From contig NC_049979.1 of the NCBI RefSeq assembly GCF_000003815.2, positions 24,819,629-24,845,060 on the forward strand: DNA of 25,432 nt, read 5' to 3'. The notes under the pieces were generated by a model that was not told where the DNA came from, ran no database searches, and was given only the letters and a program-made list of their open reading frames with translations. This stretch comes from Branchiostoma floridae (taxonomy: Eukaryota; Chordata; Leptocardii; Amphioxiformes; Branchiostomatidae). The position numbers and the translations under genes were made by a program. Positions 1 through 10,067 of the stretch are shown in pieces; positions within the stretch are counted from its first letter, which is position 1; every line of letters starts with the position of its first letter.

Positions 1-190
1 GTGTATTATAGAAATGCCGTCTCCGCTACGGCTCACGAAAAATTGGCAGGCCAGACTCAAATTCACTTAAGGGAAATAATCAGTTCCTCCTTATGATTTA
101 CATCAAATGAAATAGATTCCCTGCGAATGATGGGGAATTAGAATAGCCTGACCAGGCCTTACGGAAAGGAGCACACAGACCCTAGGTAAT
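1..190. other. Unassigned flank
   Basis: I see no gene, tandem repeat or inverted repeat in this short stretch. Family A homology begins close to its right edge. Confidence 0.4.
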
Positions 191-194
191 TGTC

Positions 195-330
195 AGTTGT
201 CTATGTTTTGACAACTATGCCCCTACAGTTCCAGAATTAAATGTTAGAGGGCTCAAACCTACCCCAACTTATGCTCACATCAGAAGCTATCTGCCACTTA
301 ATGACAAGACCATATCATGTTCAGGACAAG
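195..330 (-). repeat. Family A dispersed repeat, partial copy
   Basis: The reverse complement matches the stretch at 23229-23365 almost from end to end. Shared blocks in order are TATGGTCTTG, GTGGCAGATA, a block around CATTTAATTtTGgAACTG, and GTCAAgACAT. It also aligns with the second unit of the copies at 6519 and 10349, through 'agctatctgcc' and 'catatcatgt'. Non-coding. Boundaries are approximate. Confidence 0.7.
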
Positions 331-335
331 ATTGT

Positions 336-915
336 TATCAACGCCGTTCAATGATTGACGTTCCCTAGAAACATTAGCAGTTTGTTTGGATTGTAACGTA
401 ACGCAAAGACACGATGGATCCGAATGTATGAGATATAGTGAAACATTTAGAAAAAAAAACTAGACTTGAGCAGGGTCTTGTGTTGTCAGAGAAGGAATGG
501 ATCCGGAGAGTAAGGGGAAACATAGTTATGAGGTAATAAAGTGGGGTCCCCGATATGTCGAAACAAATGTAAATCCGAACAGAGGACAAAGGGACAAGGA
601 ATTGAGTACTATCGCAAGATGCTTTGCGAGAGGAAGGGTCTAATACAGAGCACGCCATATGCTCTCACTCGGGTTTAGCTAAGCGGTGAGGAGGGCGAGC
701 TCGGAGCCCTGAACTACAGGATATAGGAGACGGGTAGTGATTTAAAAAAAGAGAGAGTGAGATAGAGAAGGCGTACGTCCGCACAGTAATACACTTGTTA
801 ACTTGCCACTGATCAGACCTTTGGAATTGGCCCGGATATATCGTATCCTCATTAATTCTGGAAATGACCTCCTATTTTGAATAATTTGTATTTCATTTTG
901 TACATCGTGGTCTAA
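336..915. other. Unassigned AT-rich interval
   Basis: No supportable gene. The minus-strand open frame at 374-658 has no recognisable motif. A purine run of A, G and AGAG repeats occupies roughly 742-770. Nothing else stands out. Confidence 0.4.
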
Positions 916-1155
916 GCTACATACATACCAAAATCATGGAAATCCGTTACCTTATTCCTTTCTGGGGAAGTCGTCCGAAAGTCTTGACAAAAATTACCTT
1001 GCAATTTCAATACTAATCGCTGTGGGCGCAAACGTATGTCTTGGCACAAGAGCTATCTACCAACCATCAATCGTAACCACGGCTTATTCAGAACACAAGA
1101 TATAAAAAGATTAAGTTCCGCTGCAGTTCAAAGAAAAGGCGCTAGGGGCCGAAGA
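916..1155 (-). repeat. Family A dispersed repeat, two units
   Basis: Two consecutive family A units are visible. The first begins 'gctacatacataccaaaatc' and the second contains 'agctatctacca'. They are followed by 'aagttccgctgcagt' and 'cgctaggggcc', blocks that recur in the same order at 6519-6859 and 10349-10684. The element lies in the same orientation as those copies and opposite to 22205-22345 and 23229-23480. Non-coding. Confidence 0.72.
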
Positions 1156-1429
1156 TGTAATTATTTCCGTTTTTGTCACACCCCACCAACACACCAAAAT
1201 TATTCACCATTCAGCAACAGTTCTTGAGTCTTCTTGTTGGCACAAACAATCACAGACATACATACACAGGTGAAAATATAACACCCATGAATATTTCAAA
1301 GGGTAATACAGCTGCTTGTCACCATGTAAACAACACGTATCGTAGCTTGAACATGAACATACTACTACCCAGTATTTGTGTCTTATTTATTACCTGTAAT
1401 ATCAAATGATAGTTTCTGTATTTCAGTTG
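1156..1429. other. Unassigned interval
   Basis: Between family A and MITE-1. Short plus-strand open frames here resemble no protein that I know, and I see no repeat structure. Confidence 0.35.
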
Positions 1430-1964
1430 AGGCCACAGCAAGTAAATCTTATGGATGACATCAGCGCGCTCATTAATTTTAGCCTGATTTCAGAAAAAAG
1501 AATTTTTTTCTTCTGCAGGAATGGTCAACATGACGATAAAGTACCAAAATGAGCGAATATATTGTGTTGTAGCCTAATAATTGTACTTGTAGAAGTGGCA
1601 CTTGCGAGGTACCCAGGACTGTAGTTGTAGAAATGAAACCTATTGGATAGTTGTAAAAGTGACACCAATATGGAAGCCACGAGTGTGGTTACCAACTTTG
1701 TTGGTGATGCCAGTCTACCACACTAGTGTCACTTTTACCACACCGGTACACGTATTAAATGCAGGAATAAATGCCTCGTTACCTCTGATACCATGTTTTG
1801 TCCCTTTAATTCTTTTTACAACAGTCATCACAACTTTATGGTGCCTATTTTTGAAAATGTAGCCGTCTTGTTTTTTTTTTCACCCATCTTGTTTTTTTCG
1901 CCCTATCGCACTATTTTTGCAGTCTGCAGAGGATGTCATCCATAAAATTTACTTGCTGTGGCCT
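1430..1964. mobile_element. MITE-1: 535-bp non-autonomous DNA transposon
   Basis: 33-bp terminal inverted repeats lie at 1430-1462 and 1932-1964 and differ at one position. The outer end reads 'aggccacagcaagtaaat' and the inner end 'atggatgacatc'. No transposase is recognisable inside, so mobility would need an enzyme supplied elsewhere. The interior holds a perfect 13-bp inverted repeat (1653-1665 with 1736-1748, 'gtaaaagtgacac'). Around 1584-1664 a related motif, ttgtaRAARTGRcAC-like, occurs three times in direct orientation. The TIR shares the plan AGGCCA...ATGGATgACATC with MITE-2 and the solo end at 18.8 kb, which suggests one superfamily. I could not define a target-site duplication, so the superfamily is unassigned. 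Confidence 0.82.
1653..1748. repeat. 13-bp perfect inverted repeat inside MITE-1
   Basis: Arms 1653-1665 and 1736-1748 are exact reverse complements. A smaller palindrome, ccac/gtgg, sits in the loop at 1677-1688. This is a foldback substructure typical of MITEs. No coding role is seen. Confidence 0.75.
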
Positions 1965-2046
1965 GAATAAAAACTGCTTTGATGGCTAACTCTTGCGGTT
2001 CTTTTACACGATCTATGAGAATGCTTTTCTCTCCGTTTGAGCCCCG

Positions 2047-2087
2047 CGAGCACGCACTGACATGTACCTGTAAGTAGTGCGTGCTCG
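2047..2087. repeat. 12-bp perfect hairpin with flanking direct repeat
   Basis: Arms 2047-2058 ('cgagcacgcact') and 2076-2087 are perfect reverse complements around a 17-nt loop. A near-copy of the right-arm region, 'gtgctcCgagtcatgt', recurs at 2118-2133, 37 bp after the first copy at 2081-2096. GC-rich compared with its surroundings. Function unknown; it could be the end of a degraded foldback element. Confidence 0.7.
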
Positions 2088-2133
2088 GAGTCATGTTTGA
2101 ACCCCGTTTGAGCGTGCGTGCTCCGAGTCATGT

Positions 2134-4580
2134 GATCTTCGTTTTGCTAACTATGGATAAGCGTCCCGGGCACTCTGCCCCAAGTTCTCCCGCCTGATAC
2201 ACACAAAATGCTGCTAGTCGAAGAGAGTTTTTTTTTCCCGAGGATACGTTGGTGCACGTAGCCGGGCCAGTAGTTTTGCCTCAAGGTATCGGGAACACGA
2301 GGAACCATCCCAGGTTAGTGCAAATCGGTACCTGAAAGTTGGTCTGGAAGGAAGGAAGAAGGTCTCAACAATGCTTATGTTAACGTTTTTGTATAGAATA
2401 AGGCGGAACTCGGAAGCGATTTGTAGTACCATTTTACTGTTACTGTTATATACTCCGCAATTCACACATTTTCGTCTACACTTGTACCCCAATATGCCTC
2501 ATAATTCAAGGACTCCTGCAGACTTCGTGTACAAGAGTTTTTGTTCTCGGCGATAGTTCGTGTGTTGATCATCTCTCTGGTGATTTTCGTTACTTGTGAT
2601 CTATCCCGACTCAGTCATTCAACAGTATTGTTGGGTGTGTAACAAAACCCATTATTTGCCCCATAATTTTTCAACTTTTGGGATGTCCATAGACCAAGAA
2701 TGCATGATCTGATTTGTGTAGAACTGGCCCGGATCTAATAACATCCTCAGATCAGAGGAACACAAGTCCCGTCGAAAGTAGTACAAACACGCGAAGCTTT
2801 TAGGTGATCGTATTTGACTATCAACATGGTTTCTAGATTGTGATATACATATGTATTTGGCCAGTATTATGATCATTGTTTTCTGTGATTTATTGGTTGG
2901 TATACAGCTGACCCAGTTCAGCAGCGGAGGGATGTATATGAAAAGACAACGAACCGCCGAACTTATCAGTTGAGACGAAACGCGGCTCGGAGAGATCATA
3001 GCTTCGTAAGTACAGTCTAATTTTTTTATCATAGCCGTCCTGTACTATGATTGTGATATACCCACGTTTTAACTTTTCCATATACATGAAATACACCCAA
3101 GAAATTGAAGAATGTCTGAGTCCGGCCGCTGCTGACATTTGTGATTGATTATGTTGTTTACTTATTTGCGGACGGAACCTGTGTGATGGAAATATCCCTA
3201 TCTATTCAAAACGACCATGCATCATCACAACAAGGTGGCTTCAGTTAGAAACCTCCATTTTAAAGATTTTAGTGTTTTATTCGTTTTTCTTTTCGAATTT
3301 CCCTTTAGCAAGACATTTATGAGATGTGTTTTTGGAAGGGTTTGTATGTTTTATTCAATATTCGCACAAGCAACACGCCTAACTGGGGATAAATATCATT
3401 ACATTGAGGAATAGATGATGATAAAAATATTTTTTTCTCCTTTGGAGTAACAACTATGTTCAATGTTATTTCTTGATCTGTTAACGATTGTGGGTTGTCG
3501 TGATTTACCGGACCATCCGGCATGTTTGGTACTAATTAAGCTGGGAATGGCTGCGGAGAGACTTCAAGTTTTCCGACGGCTGAGCAGACAAGTCACGTGT
3601 CCCCCTACCTGATGATTATCCCTCTGACCCCATTTACTCCCTGACCTTTCCCCCATCTCCCATGTAGGTCATTCGTGGCTTCTCCTTCACTGAGTACGGT
3701 CATGTTTCCCACCCAACCCTACCCTCACTTATCTGACTTCAAGACGCTCATTTAATTATACTGTATGGTCTGTTTCTGCTATAGCGAGTGACAACAACGA
3801 GGTGTTCCTGACACCCGTACATATGTCCATCAGGACGACGCAGTTCCACCACAACGTGCACAGTCACAGAGATTCCTACCACAGCAGGGAAAGTTGGTCG
3901 AGACCTTCCACTGCAAGTCGGTGAGACGAGCTACATCGCTGGATGAGCCGGAATAGACGTCCGTGTGCCTTTTATAGTTGGGAAGAAGGGAACCCAGAAC
4001 AGCGCCGTCGACAGGAGGAAGGCAACGAGAGGAGAGTGCCAGACGAGCAGCAGATCTAGAGCAGCCAATCGATTGCGCTGCTACAACCATAGTAAACCTG
4101 AAACTATTTAGAGAATTCACAGACTGGTTTTGAGTTGATTTATACCATGACTATGTATTTTAATGTACCAGGTATACATTGTAAAGTAGTAGTTGATTGT
4201 ACATGTATATCAAAGAAGCGTAGAACAGCGACGATGGACCGAATCAAACCTGAGGTGGATATAGTAATGGAGAAAGCCCCCATTGGAATATCCATTACAA
4301 TTATTCTGTATCCAACCTGTGACCGAAGTTAGCGGGGTCAGCATTATGTAGTAACGTCAAACACAGTCTCCCGTGCCCAGTGTACGGAAAACCTTGTCTC
4401 TGCGTTCTTCCTTTATTCTAGCTGTGCTAGTCCTTGTCTTCAAAGTAGAATCTAAACCACTTGAAATCCATTGGTTTCATGACTTGTTTGAAATATGTGA
4501 CTTATTAACCTTTCAAAATCAAGCTTTACTTAATATGTATCTATATAGCAGGTATAACTGCCCTTCGGCGTAACACACCA
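2134..4580. other. Unassigned 2.4-kb interval
   Basis: No gene is supportable. Overlapping minus-strand open frames at 2652-3032 and 2890-3138 are the longest here, but they match no family that I recognise and are of chance length for this composition. A pyrimidine-rich tract lies at about 3600-3667 and ends in 'catgtag', but nothing after it looks like an exon. I detect no clear repeat. Confidence 0.35.
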
Positions 4581-4582
4581 GC

Positions 4583-4940
4583 TTCAATTCCAAACGACAA
4601 CCACCTGAAAGCAAATCACTTCATATTTTATAGATATCGACATAAAACTGTGACATATTCGTCTTCATTATTTTTTTTACCTCGTGGAAGCATATCATCC
4701 CACATTGCGAAAGTGAAGCTCAAAAGATATAAGCAAAAGCTATGCTATATTTGTCTTTATTGGTCTTCTTAAAACATCTTATTTCTCTACCTTCAAAATC
4801 ATCTTATTTTTCTACCTTCAAAATCATCCTTTCTATAGCTCCAAACGACAACCACTTGAAAGTATTCCATTCCAAATTGTAAAAAGCACAAGCTTATATA
4901 GGAAATAAAAGCTGGGACATATTGGTCTTTATTATAACAG
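4583..4940. repeat. Local duplication cluster
   Basis: The motif 'ccaaacgacaaccacYtgaa' begins two copies, one near 4589 and one near 4841. Both then run through a diverged AT-rich stretch to 'gacatattSgtcttYatta'. Between them, 'tttgtctttattggtcttct' (from about 4750) repeats the end of the unit. A 25-bp unit beginning 'atcttatttYtctacc' is tandemly duplicated at 4776-4800 and 4801-4825, with a partial third copy. This is degenerate satellite-like DNA with no coding content. Confidence 0.7.
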
Positions 4941-5100
4941 TCATAAGCAGGTGAAACATCGTAACAATCTGTAGGAGTGTACTGCCGATGATGTGCAGTC
5001 ATTCCCAGCTATTTAAAAAGACCGTTCCCTTAAATCATTAATCCTGACACAAAGAATGCATCAACAAAGAAAAATGAACAGCTAGAATTATAGTCCTCAA

Positions 5101-5241
5101 ATAATACTGTATAGACGACACCCCCGAGGTTTAGCCAAAAATCAATTCCCAGGGGAATGCATTCGTGGAATTTTCTAAATTCTTTCAAAGCGATCGTAAT
5201 ACTGTAGAAAATGCCTCCGCCCCTGAGGCGTCGCCAAAAAT
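5101..5241. repeat. Imperfect tandem repeat, about 95-bp spacing
   Basis: The blocks 'taatactgtatagacgaca' and 'gaggtttagccaaaaat' at 5101-5142 recur in diverged form at 5195-5241 ('taatactgtagaaaatgcc', 'gaggcgtcgccaaaaat'). 'tagacgac' also recurs at about 5241 and 'tagacgaa' at about 5262. Confidence 0.55.
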
Positions 5242-6518
5242 AGACGACGCCTTATCGTCTTATAGACGAACGGTTGCAGTTCTAGTCAACAATCCTAGCC
5301 GGCGCTTTTGAACCATTTGAACCATATAATTGCTGTTACAGTAGTAGGAGACATGTTTTCTTTTTTTTTTACAAATATCTTAATTTTGATATTTGATCCG
5401 ACAAGTCTCCACCACATAAGCATGTGACCTGTTCTTTGTGCTTAAATTGTGCTTACATGATGCCATCAACACTTTTTGCATACATAAGAGTTATTTTGGT
5501 ATTTTTGTTTATTTATATATACAAATATATATTTGGCATTCCTATTTTCTTGTATTAAACCAAATGAAATTTGGTATGAAGGTGTGTAAATCATCGGCCC
5601 ATAGCACTTCGTTTTCCATTCGGCATACATTACTTAAAATTGTTGAAATTTGGGATTTTTTGTCATTCTTAGACTAAACACATGGGCGCATATGCATTTG
5701 TGTGAAAACCGAATGACCTGAAAGGATGCGTACAGTATGTGCTCACAGGACTCCTTTCACACTTGGTGTACATCAGTTAGAATTGTTTGTTTTTTTCATT
5801 TTCAGTCCAACTGCACGAGTTTGTTTGTTGATATCAGTATTACTTTGCCGTATTATAAAATCCGAATTCATGAACTCAAACAGTTTGTACTCGGTTCCAC
5901 AGAGAATCACAACGCTTCCAATTTGTTTGAAATCCTGAAAGCGCACTTGAGTGGTCGACTTCCATCCTCCTACTGGGTTGGCTTGGCTTGGGTTGGCTCC
6001 ATTTGCAGTTGACGGTTCACGTTGGTTCTTCCTTCTCGGCTTTCGGCAAATTGGTTCTGGCCTACCGTGGGGGTCCAAATAAACCCCGTGAGTCTTCCAT
6101 GAATCTGTCTAAATAATGTTTCCCTATATAGTACTGTCATCTGAATCCAAGATGCCCAGGCCAGGGTAGAAACATGGCCAATGTCTCGTAGGTAGTACCC
6201 TACCCCAGTTTTGCCCAGTTTAAAAATGTGCAAGTAAGGGCAACGTTTAAAAGCTGCTCCTTATATTTACCTTATTAAAGCTTTAGAACATGGCCACTAT
6301 CCCTCAGCCAATGGGAGCCCTTCAATTACTGTGATTATATCCACATAGTGCAGAAAAGATAACTGGCTCATTTTGGATAAACACACTGGCTCTGTGCAGA
6401 CAAATATAAACAAAACTGTCAATCAAAACGACAGACAGCCCACATCAGAGTACCCAACAACTTTTTCTGCACCACTGGTCAGCTCTCACACTGTGGCTAT
6501 TTGTAAGTCATCACTAAG
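5242..6518. other. Unassigned 1.3-kb interval
   Basis: I see no gene or clear repeat. There is a T run at about 5360-5370 and a (TA)-rich patch near 5513-5530. Open frames at 5726-6233 overlap on both strands and show no domain. Confidence 0.35.
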
Positions 6519-6859
6519 GCTATCTACATACCAAAAATCATGACGATCCGTCACCACGTTCTCGATTTATTCTCGTCCAAAGTTGAAAAGGAAATCGGCG
6601 CCTGCAATTCCACAGCTTTTTTAGTTTCAGACGCTAGGGATTCCAAACTCACAGCACTTACTCTTTGCCCCAAGAATCTACCACACAAGAATCACGACCA
6701 CAGCACAGAACACGAGATAAGAATCATGGAAGTTCCGCTGCAGTACCTTAGCAAGCCGCTAGGGGACCAATTAGCGAACTTGACTTTTGTTTTCACGACC
6801 CCTACCCACCTTCCAAATATCATCAGGATCCATTCCAAGGCTTCTCGAGTTTTTTGTGG
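6519..6859 (-). repeat. Family A repeat, three-unit copy
   Basis: Three related units start near 6522, 6676 and 6801. Each follows the plan YcTACcNAcataCCAAAaATCA...tCCRtY...ctCGAgtt. Between units 2 and 3 lies 'gttccgctgcagtacctta' followed by 'agccgctaggg'. The order is identical in the copy at 10349-10684, so the three-unit arrangement was inherited as one element. Non-coding: the plus-strand open frame at 6540-6890 is incidental. Confidence 0.8.
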
Positions 6860-7180
6860 TTCTCCTGAGTCCTGTCGATTGGACGGATGAGGAGGCAGAC
6901 AGGCTTTTTGCCTGTTTTTGCCTGTTTGCCTGACCTGCACATGACTTTTTATGGTGAAGGAGGGGTGTGCAATTCCTTCTCCACCCTCTCGTCTACTGGA
7001 GCACTAAGTTTCACAGGGGCAACTGTATGCAATGTGTGAGGCGGCTCCAGCAGATGCAGCTTTGTTGTTCGGAGTATCCGTCTCCTAGGAGGACTTCCAA
7101 CCAAGGATGTAAGGGGTTCCTCCTACCCCTGACTCGTGTTGCTGACGTACACGCCTAAAACATATCCTTGTCATTATGGC
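6860..7180. other. Unassigned interval
   Basis: A local repetition 'tttttgcctgtttttgcctg' lies near 6905-6925. No gene is supported. Confidence 0.35.
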
Positions 7181-7190
7181 GAAGGTAATA

Positions 7191-7233
7191 AATATCTGGA
7201 ATGCAGTGAGGATTTATAGAATACGCTACGAAT
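7191..7233. repeat. Dispersed repeat block, first copy
   Basis: The stretch from 'aatatctggaatgcagtgag' through 'cgctacgaattcc' recurs at 11022-11064 with a few substitutions. In both places 'ctggctcctTcc' or 'ttggctcattcc' follows within 50 bp. This is probably part of a DNA transposon that I cannot delimit. Confidence 0.65.
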
Positions 7234-7402
7234 TCCCGGGAATATATAAAGTATTTTCTTCAGACGGCACTCTGGCTCCTTCCGAATCTCCCGAAAAACC
7301 TGACCCTTCACTCTGACAGCCTTTTGAATGTCCCTTGAAAATATGTCTGCTTTATTTGTCACTTTCACAGGTAATTTCGCTCCTGCATGACAAGTAACTT
7401 AA

Positions 7403-8170
7403 GCCATGTTGATTTGATTATATGGATTACATCCGCTCGGAACTCCCAAACTGATGCGAGCAAGCGAAAAAAAAGTTTGGGCAAAAAAGTTGCCTATAGT
7501 ATAAGAAGGTAGAACATAGTACTAAAACACATAGTATGGTATACCAACAGTACATTGTACTTTTTTCTTTTTGGACCGATCCGAAAAACAGACCTGAAAA
7601 TAAATCAGTGGAACGGGTTTTGCCAATTAGAAAATGGACACACTATGTCGGCAGGTGCTTGGGGTATTACCGGGCCAAGAAGGCAACAAGAGCGAAGTCG
7701 AGTAGAGTTTATACTCATTTATACCAAGTTTCTACAATCAAAGGTACGGAGACAGTTAGCCTTGATTACATGGAGATGGGATCTTAAAACGTCAGTGGAG
7801 CTGGATAATTCACCAAACAGATCCCTTTGTCCATTGTTTTGAGTATTGCCAATTCTCAAGTTTCCACAGACAATCAGGTCCAGGTTCAGGTCCGGAGCTG
7901 GAAATGATCCTCTGCACCTGAACGGTACCTGTGCCTGACTTTTCTGTACTGGTACCTACCCCTACCAACAATAGATTTTTCTTTGTATCCTTTCACATCC
8001 TATTCTTTAGACTTGTTTTGGCATTCCATGGCATTAGTTATCTGTTTTCTCAATCAGCATACATGTGCTGCTTTGCACAATTAACTGTGTGTTTGTAAAC
8101 TTATTTTGTCGGAAATGGCCGAAAATTCATGCGAGCGCGGATGTCATCCATGTAATGAAATCAACATGGC
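7403..8170. mobile_element. MITE-2: 768-bp non-autonomous DNA transposon
   Basis: 34-bp terminal inverted repeats lie at 7403-7436 and 8137-8170 with three mismatches. The outer end is 'gccatgttgattt' and the inner end 'atggatKacatccgc'. A short foldback (cccaaact at 7445-7452, agtttggg at 7474-7481) lies just inside the left end. Open frames inside (7536-7842) show no transposase motif. The same TIR occurs once more without a partner at about 18797-18832. Target-site duplications are not evident. The TIR plan is shared with MITE-1. Confidence 0.8.
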
Positions 8171-9240
8171 CGTAGGTACGCTTCCTTGTCACCTGGAGCT
8201 TCACACGCGTTACTGCTTCTGACGCTTGCCGCTGTCTGTTGTAAGAATGAGACGGTGAAACTAAGGGCCTGGTCACTTTTGTTATGCAGAGTAGGTGTGC
8301 ATATATGACAAGACGTTCTTGACATTCCTGGGGAAGTCTTGGATGTTTCGAAAAAATCCCAGCTATTTTGTAAATGAAAGATTGCCTTAGATGCTTTTTT
8401 TATGTTCTGCCACAGTATCGTGTTAAAAATGTGGCCACGCCTTAACACATGGGGGTCATTTCGAAAAGACTGTTCATTGTTTGATATGTAGTCTAGTAAT
8501 GGAGTGCACCTCCATTAGTTTGTTGACCGAATTATTGTTCGCCAGGAGAGCAAACTACGCAGTTCAAAGGTACAGATCCGGGAGTCGTATCGCGTCATTA
8601 TGTCGCACGTCCCTCGCACTTTATCTGTCGGGAAAACAAATGTTTAGCGAAGGTCTGGGCAAAGCTAGCATTAGAGAAAAGGTTTGCTCTCCAGTTTATG
8701 TTGGTCCGCGACATTTGGTGGTGCGTTGTTGTTCCCCGCTATGACCGAAGATGTTGCACGTTATGCGAAGGTAAGATCGAGGCTGTGTGTTCAGTGATAC
8801 AGCATATTGTCCACATGTACGAGTGTAAAGTAGTAAGGGTAGTACATTAGTTCCGTTGGAATACGCGAGAGGACCGCTAGCTATATAGCTACAGCGGAGG
8901 CTGCGAGAAAACTCATCGTTCGTTCTTTTCCAGTCACAATGACACATCGGGAGGGGGGGGGGTAGTTGCGGCAAATACCTCTAAGAATGGGAAAGAGTAA
9001 ATCGTACGCTTTGATGCTGAAAACTTATCAACGTCTTACATAGGAGGGATGACATTCCGTAATGTACAATCCTAGATAGTTGAGACAGAACAGAAAGATA
9101 CTGTTGTTACCTCCTGACGAGGGTTTGAAATTTTCCCAGGGTTGTGTGTTCGCAGCTGTATCTCACGATCGGTTCGGCGGATCAGTATGAACTTTTGCAC
9201 ATGATTAGCTAGGCGGTACCTGCTCGGTACTGCCCGTTGC
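8171..9240. other. Unassigned 1-kb interval
   Basis: No supportable gene. A run of ten G sits at 8953-8962. Open frames on both strands (8161-8974) overlap one another and carry no motif. Confidence 0.35.
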
Positions 9241-9243
9241 TTT

Positions 9244-9275
9244 AAGGGGGTTCACACTTGCGTATATTTAAACCA
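9244..9275. repeat. 'TTCACACTTGCGTATAT' repeat, solo copy
   Basis: 'aagggggttcacacttgcgt' followed by 'atatttaaa' matches the tandem pair at 11441-11558 in the same orientation. It probably marks the end of a dispersed transposon family. Confidence 0.55.
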
Positions 9276-9736
9276 CCTCACTTAAGTTTACTCACTTTAC
9301 TGCATTCTCAAATGAATGGTTGATTTCACTGAAATTTGATGTTAATTTTGTCACAGCATTGTCGTAGTTTTGTATATATAAGTGACTCATCGGTCTGAAC
9401 TGTTGGCTCCTAATAAGCCCTGCATTCGTGTCCGCGGCATGATCTGTGATGTTGGCCGTCTCAGTCTGTGTTGGTTTAGAAAATTATGATGCAAAACGAT
9501 GTTCAATTCTTTTGCACTTCGACTACTTTCATACTGTCCGAGGTGAATTGTAATTGGGCCGTCAGACAAGGTTTCCTTTAGAAAACTTTGTAACAATACG
9601 GTCACTTCGTACAAGCTTATTGTAAATAGAAAACTTAATGATAGATATAATTATACATATTCCCTTTACGATAGTGTGCAAATAATCATATTTGGGAAAG
9701 TTTGAAGTCTAGACTATACTACACAAAGGCGACAAC
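9276..9736. other. Unassigned interval
   Basis: AT-rich. No gene, tandem repeat or inverted repeat is seen. Confidence 0.35.
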
Positions 9737-9773
9737 GCTACACATACAGTAGAGAGCTAACTGTATGTGTAGC
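9737..9773. repeat. Perfect 14-bp hairpin
   Basis: Arms 9737-9750 ('gctacacatacagt') and 9760-9773 are perfect reverse complements around a 9-nt loop. No larger inverted repeat surrounds it. It could be a cruciform-forming foldback or a remnant transposon end. The stem is too short for a typical animal pre-miRNA. Confidence 0.8.
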
Positions 9774-9909
9774 AATATTCCTATAATAGAACAGATTTAT
9801 TTTTAAATTTAGACAATTTTCTCATTAAGTATTGAAATTAGGTTTTAATTTGGATATCAAATATGATTTGATTGATTTGATTTATTGGAATTGTAACAAT
9901 ACAATACTC

Positions 9910-9948
9910 GCGGATCACAGGCAGCGGTAGGCTGGTTTTGTGATCCGC
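9910..9948 (-). promoter_or_regulatory. LINE-2 3' UTR hairpin
   Basis: A perfect 10-bp stem with a 19-nt loop lies between the ORF stop and the repeat tail. In L2-clade LINEs such as eel UnaL2, a 3' stem-loop is what the reverse transcriptase recognises. The same role is inferred here from position. Confidence 0.6.
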
Positions 9949-10067
9949 ACATCAATACGTATACATATAAACATTACATTAATACACTGAAAAGATAGAG
10001 CATTGGTTAAAAACTTTTAACGTTAAATACAATAAATCTACATTCAGGATTTGATCTAAAATATAAA

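Noticed and set aside
2081-2133. Possible tRNA B-box (ggttcaaac on the minus strand)
   Set aside because: No cloverleaf, A-box or acceptor stem can be formed at a suitable distance. The match is to a short local repeat.
2652-3138. Overlapping minus-strand frames of 126 and 82 codons, both ending in a GQ(F/L)YTNQ-like string
   Set aside because: The similarity is limited to a few residues in different frames. I could not align the underlying DNA convincingly or match a protein family.
3600-3667. Polypyrimidine tract plus AG resembling a splice acceptor
   Set aside because: No exon-like open frame, no donor partner and no protein match follow it.
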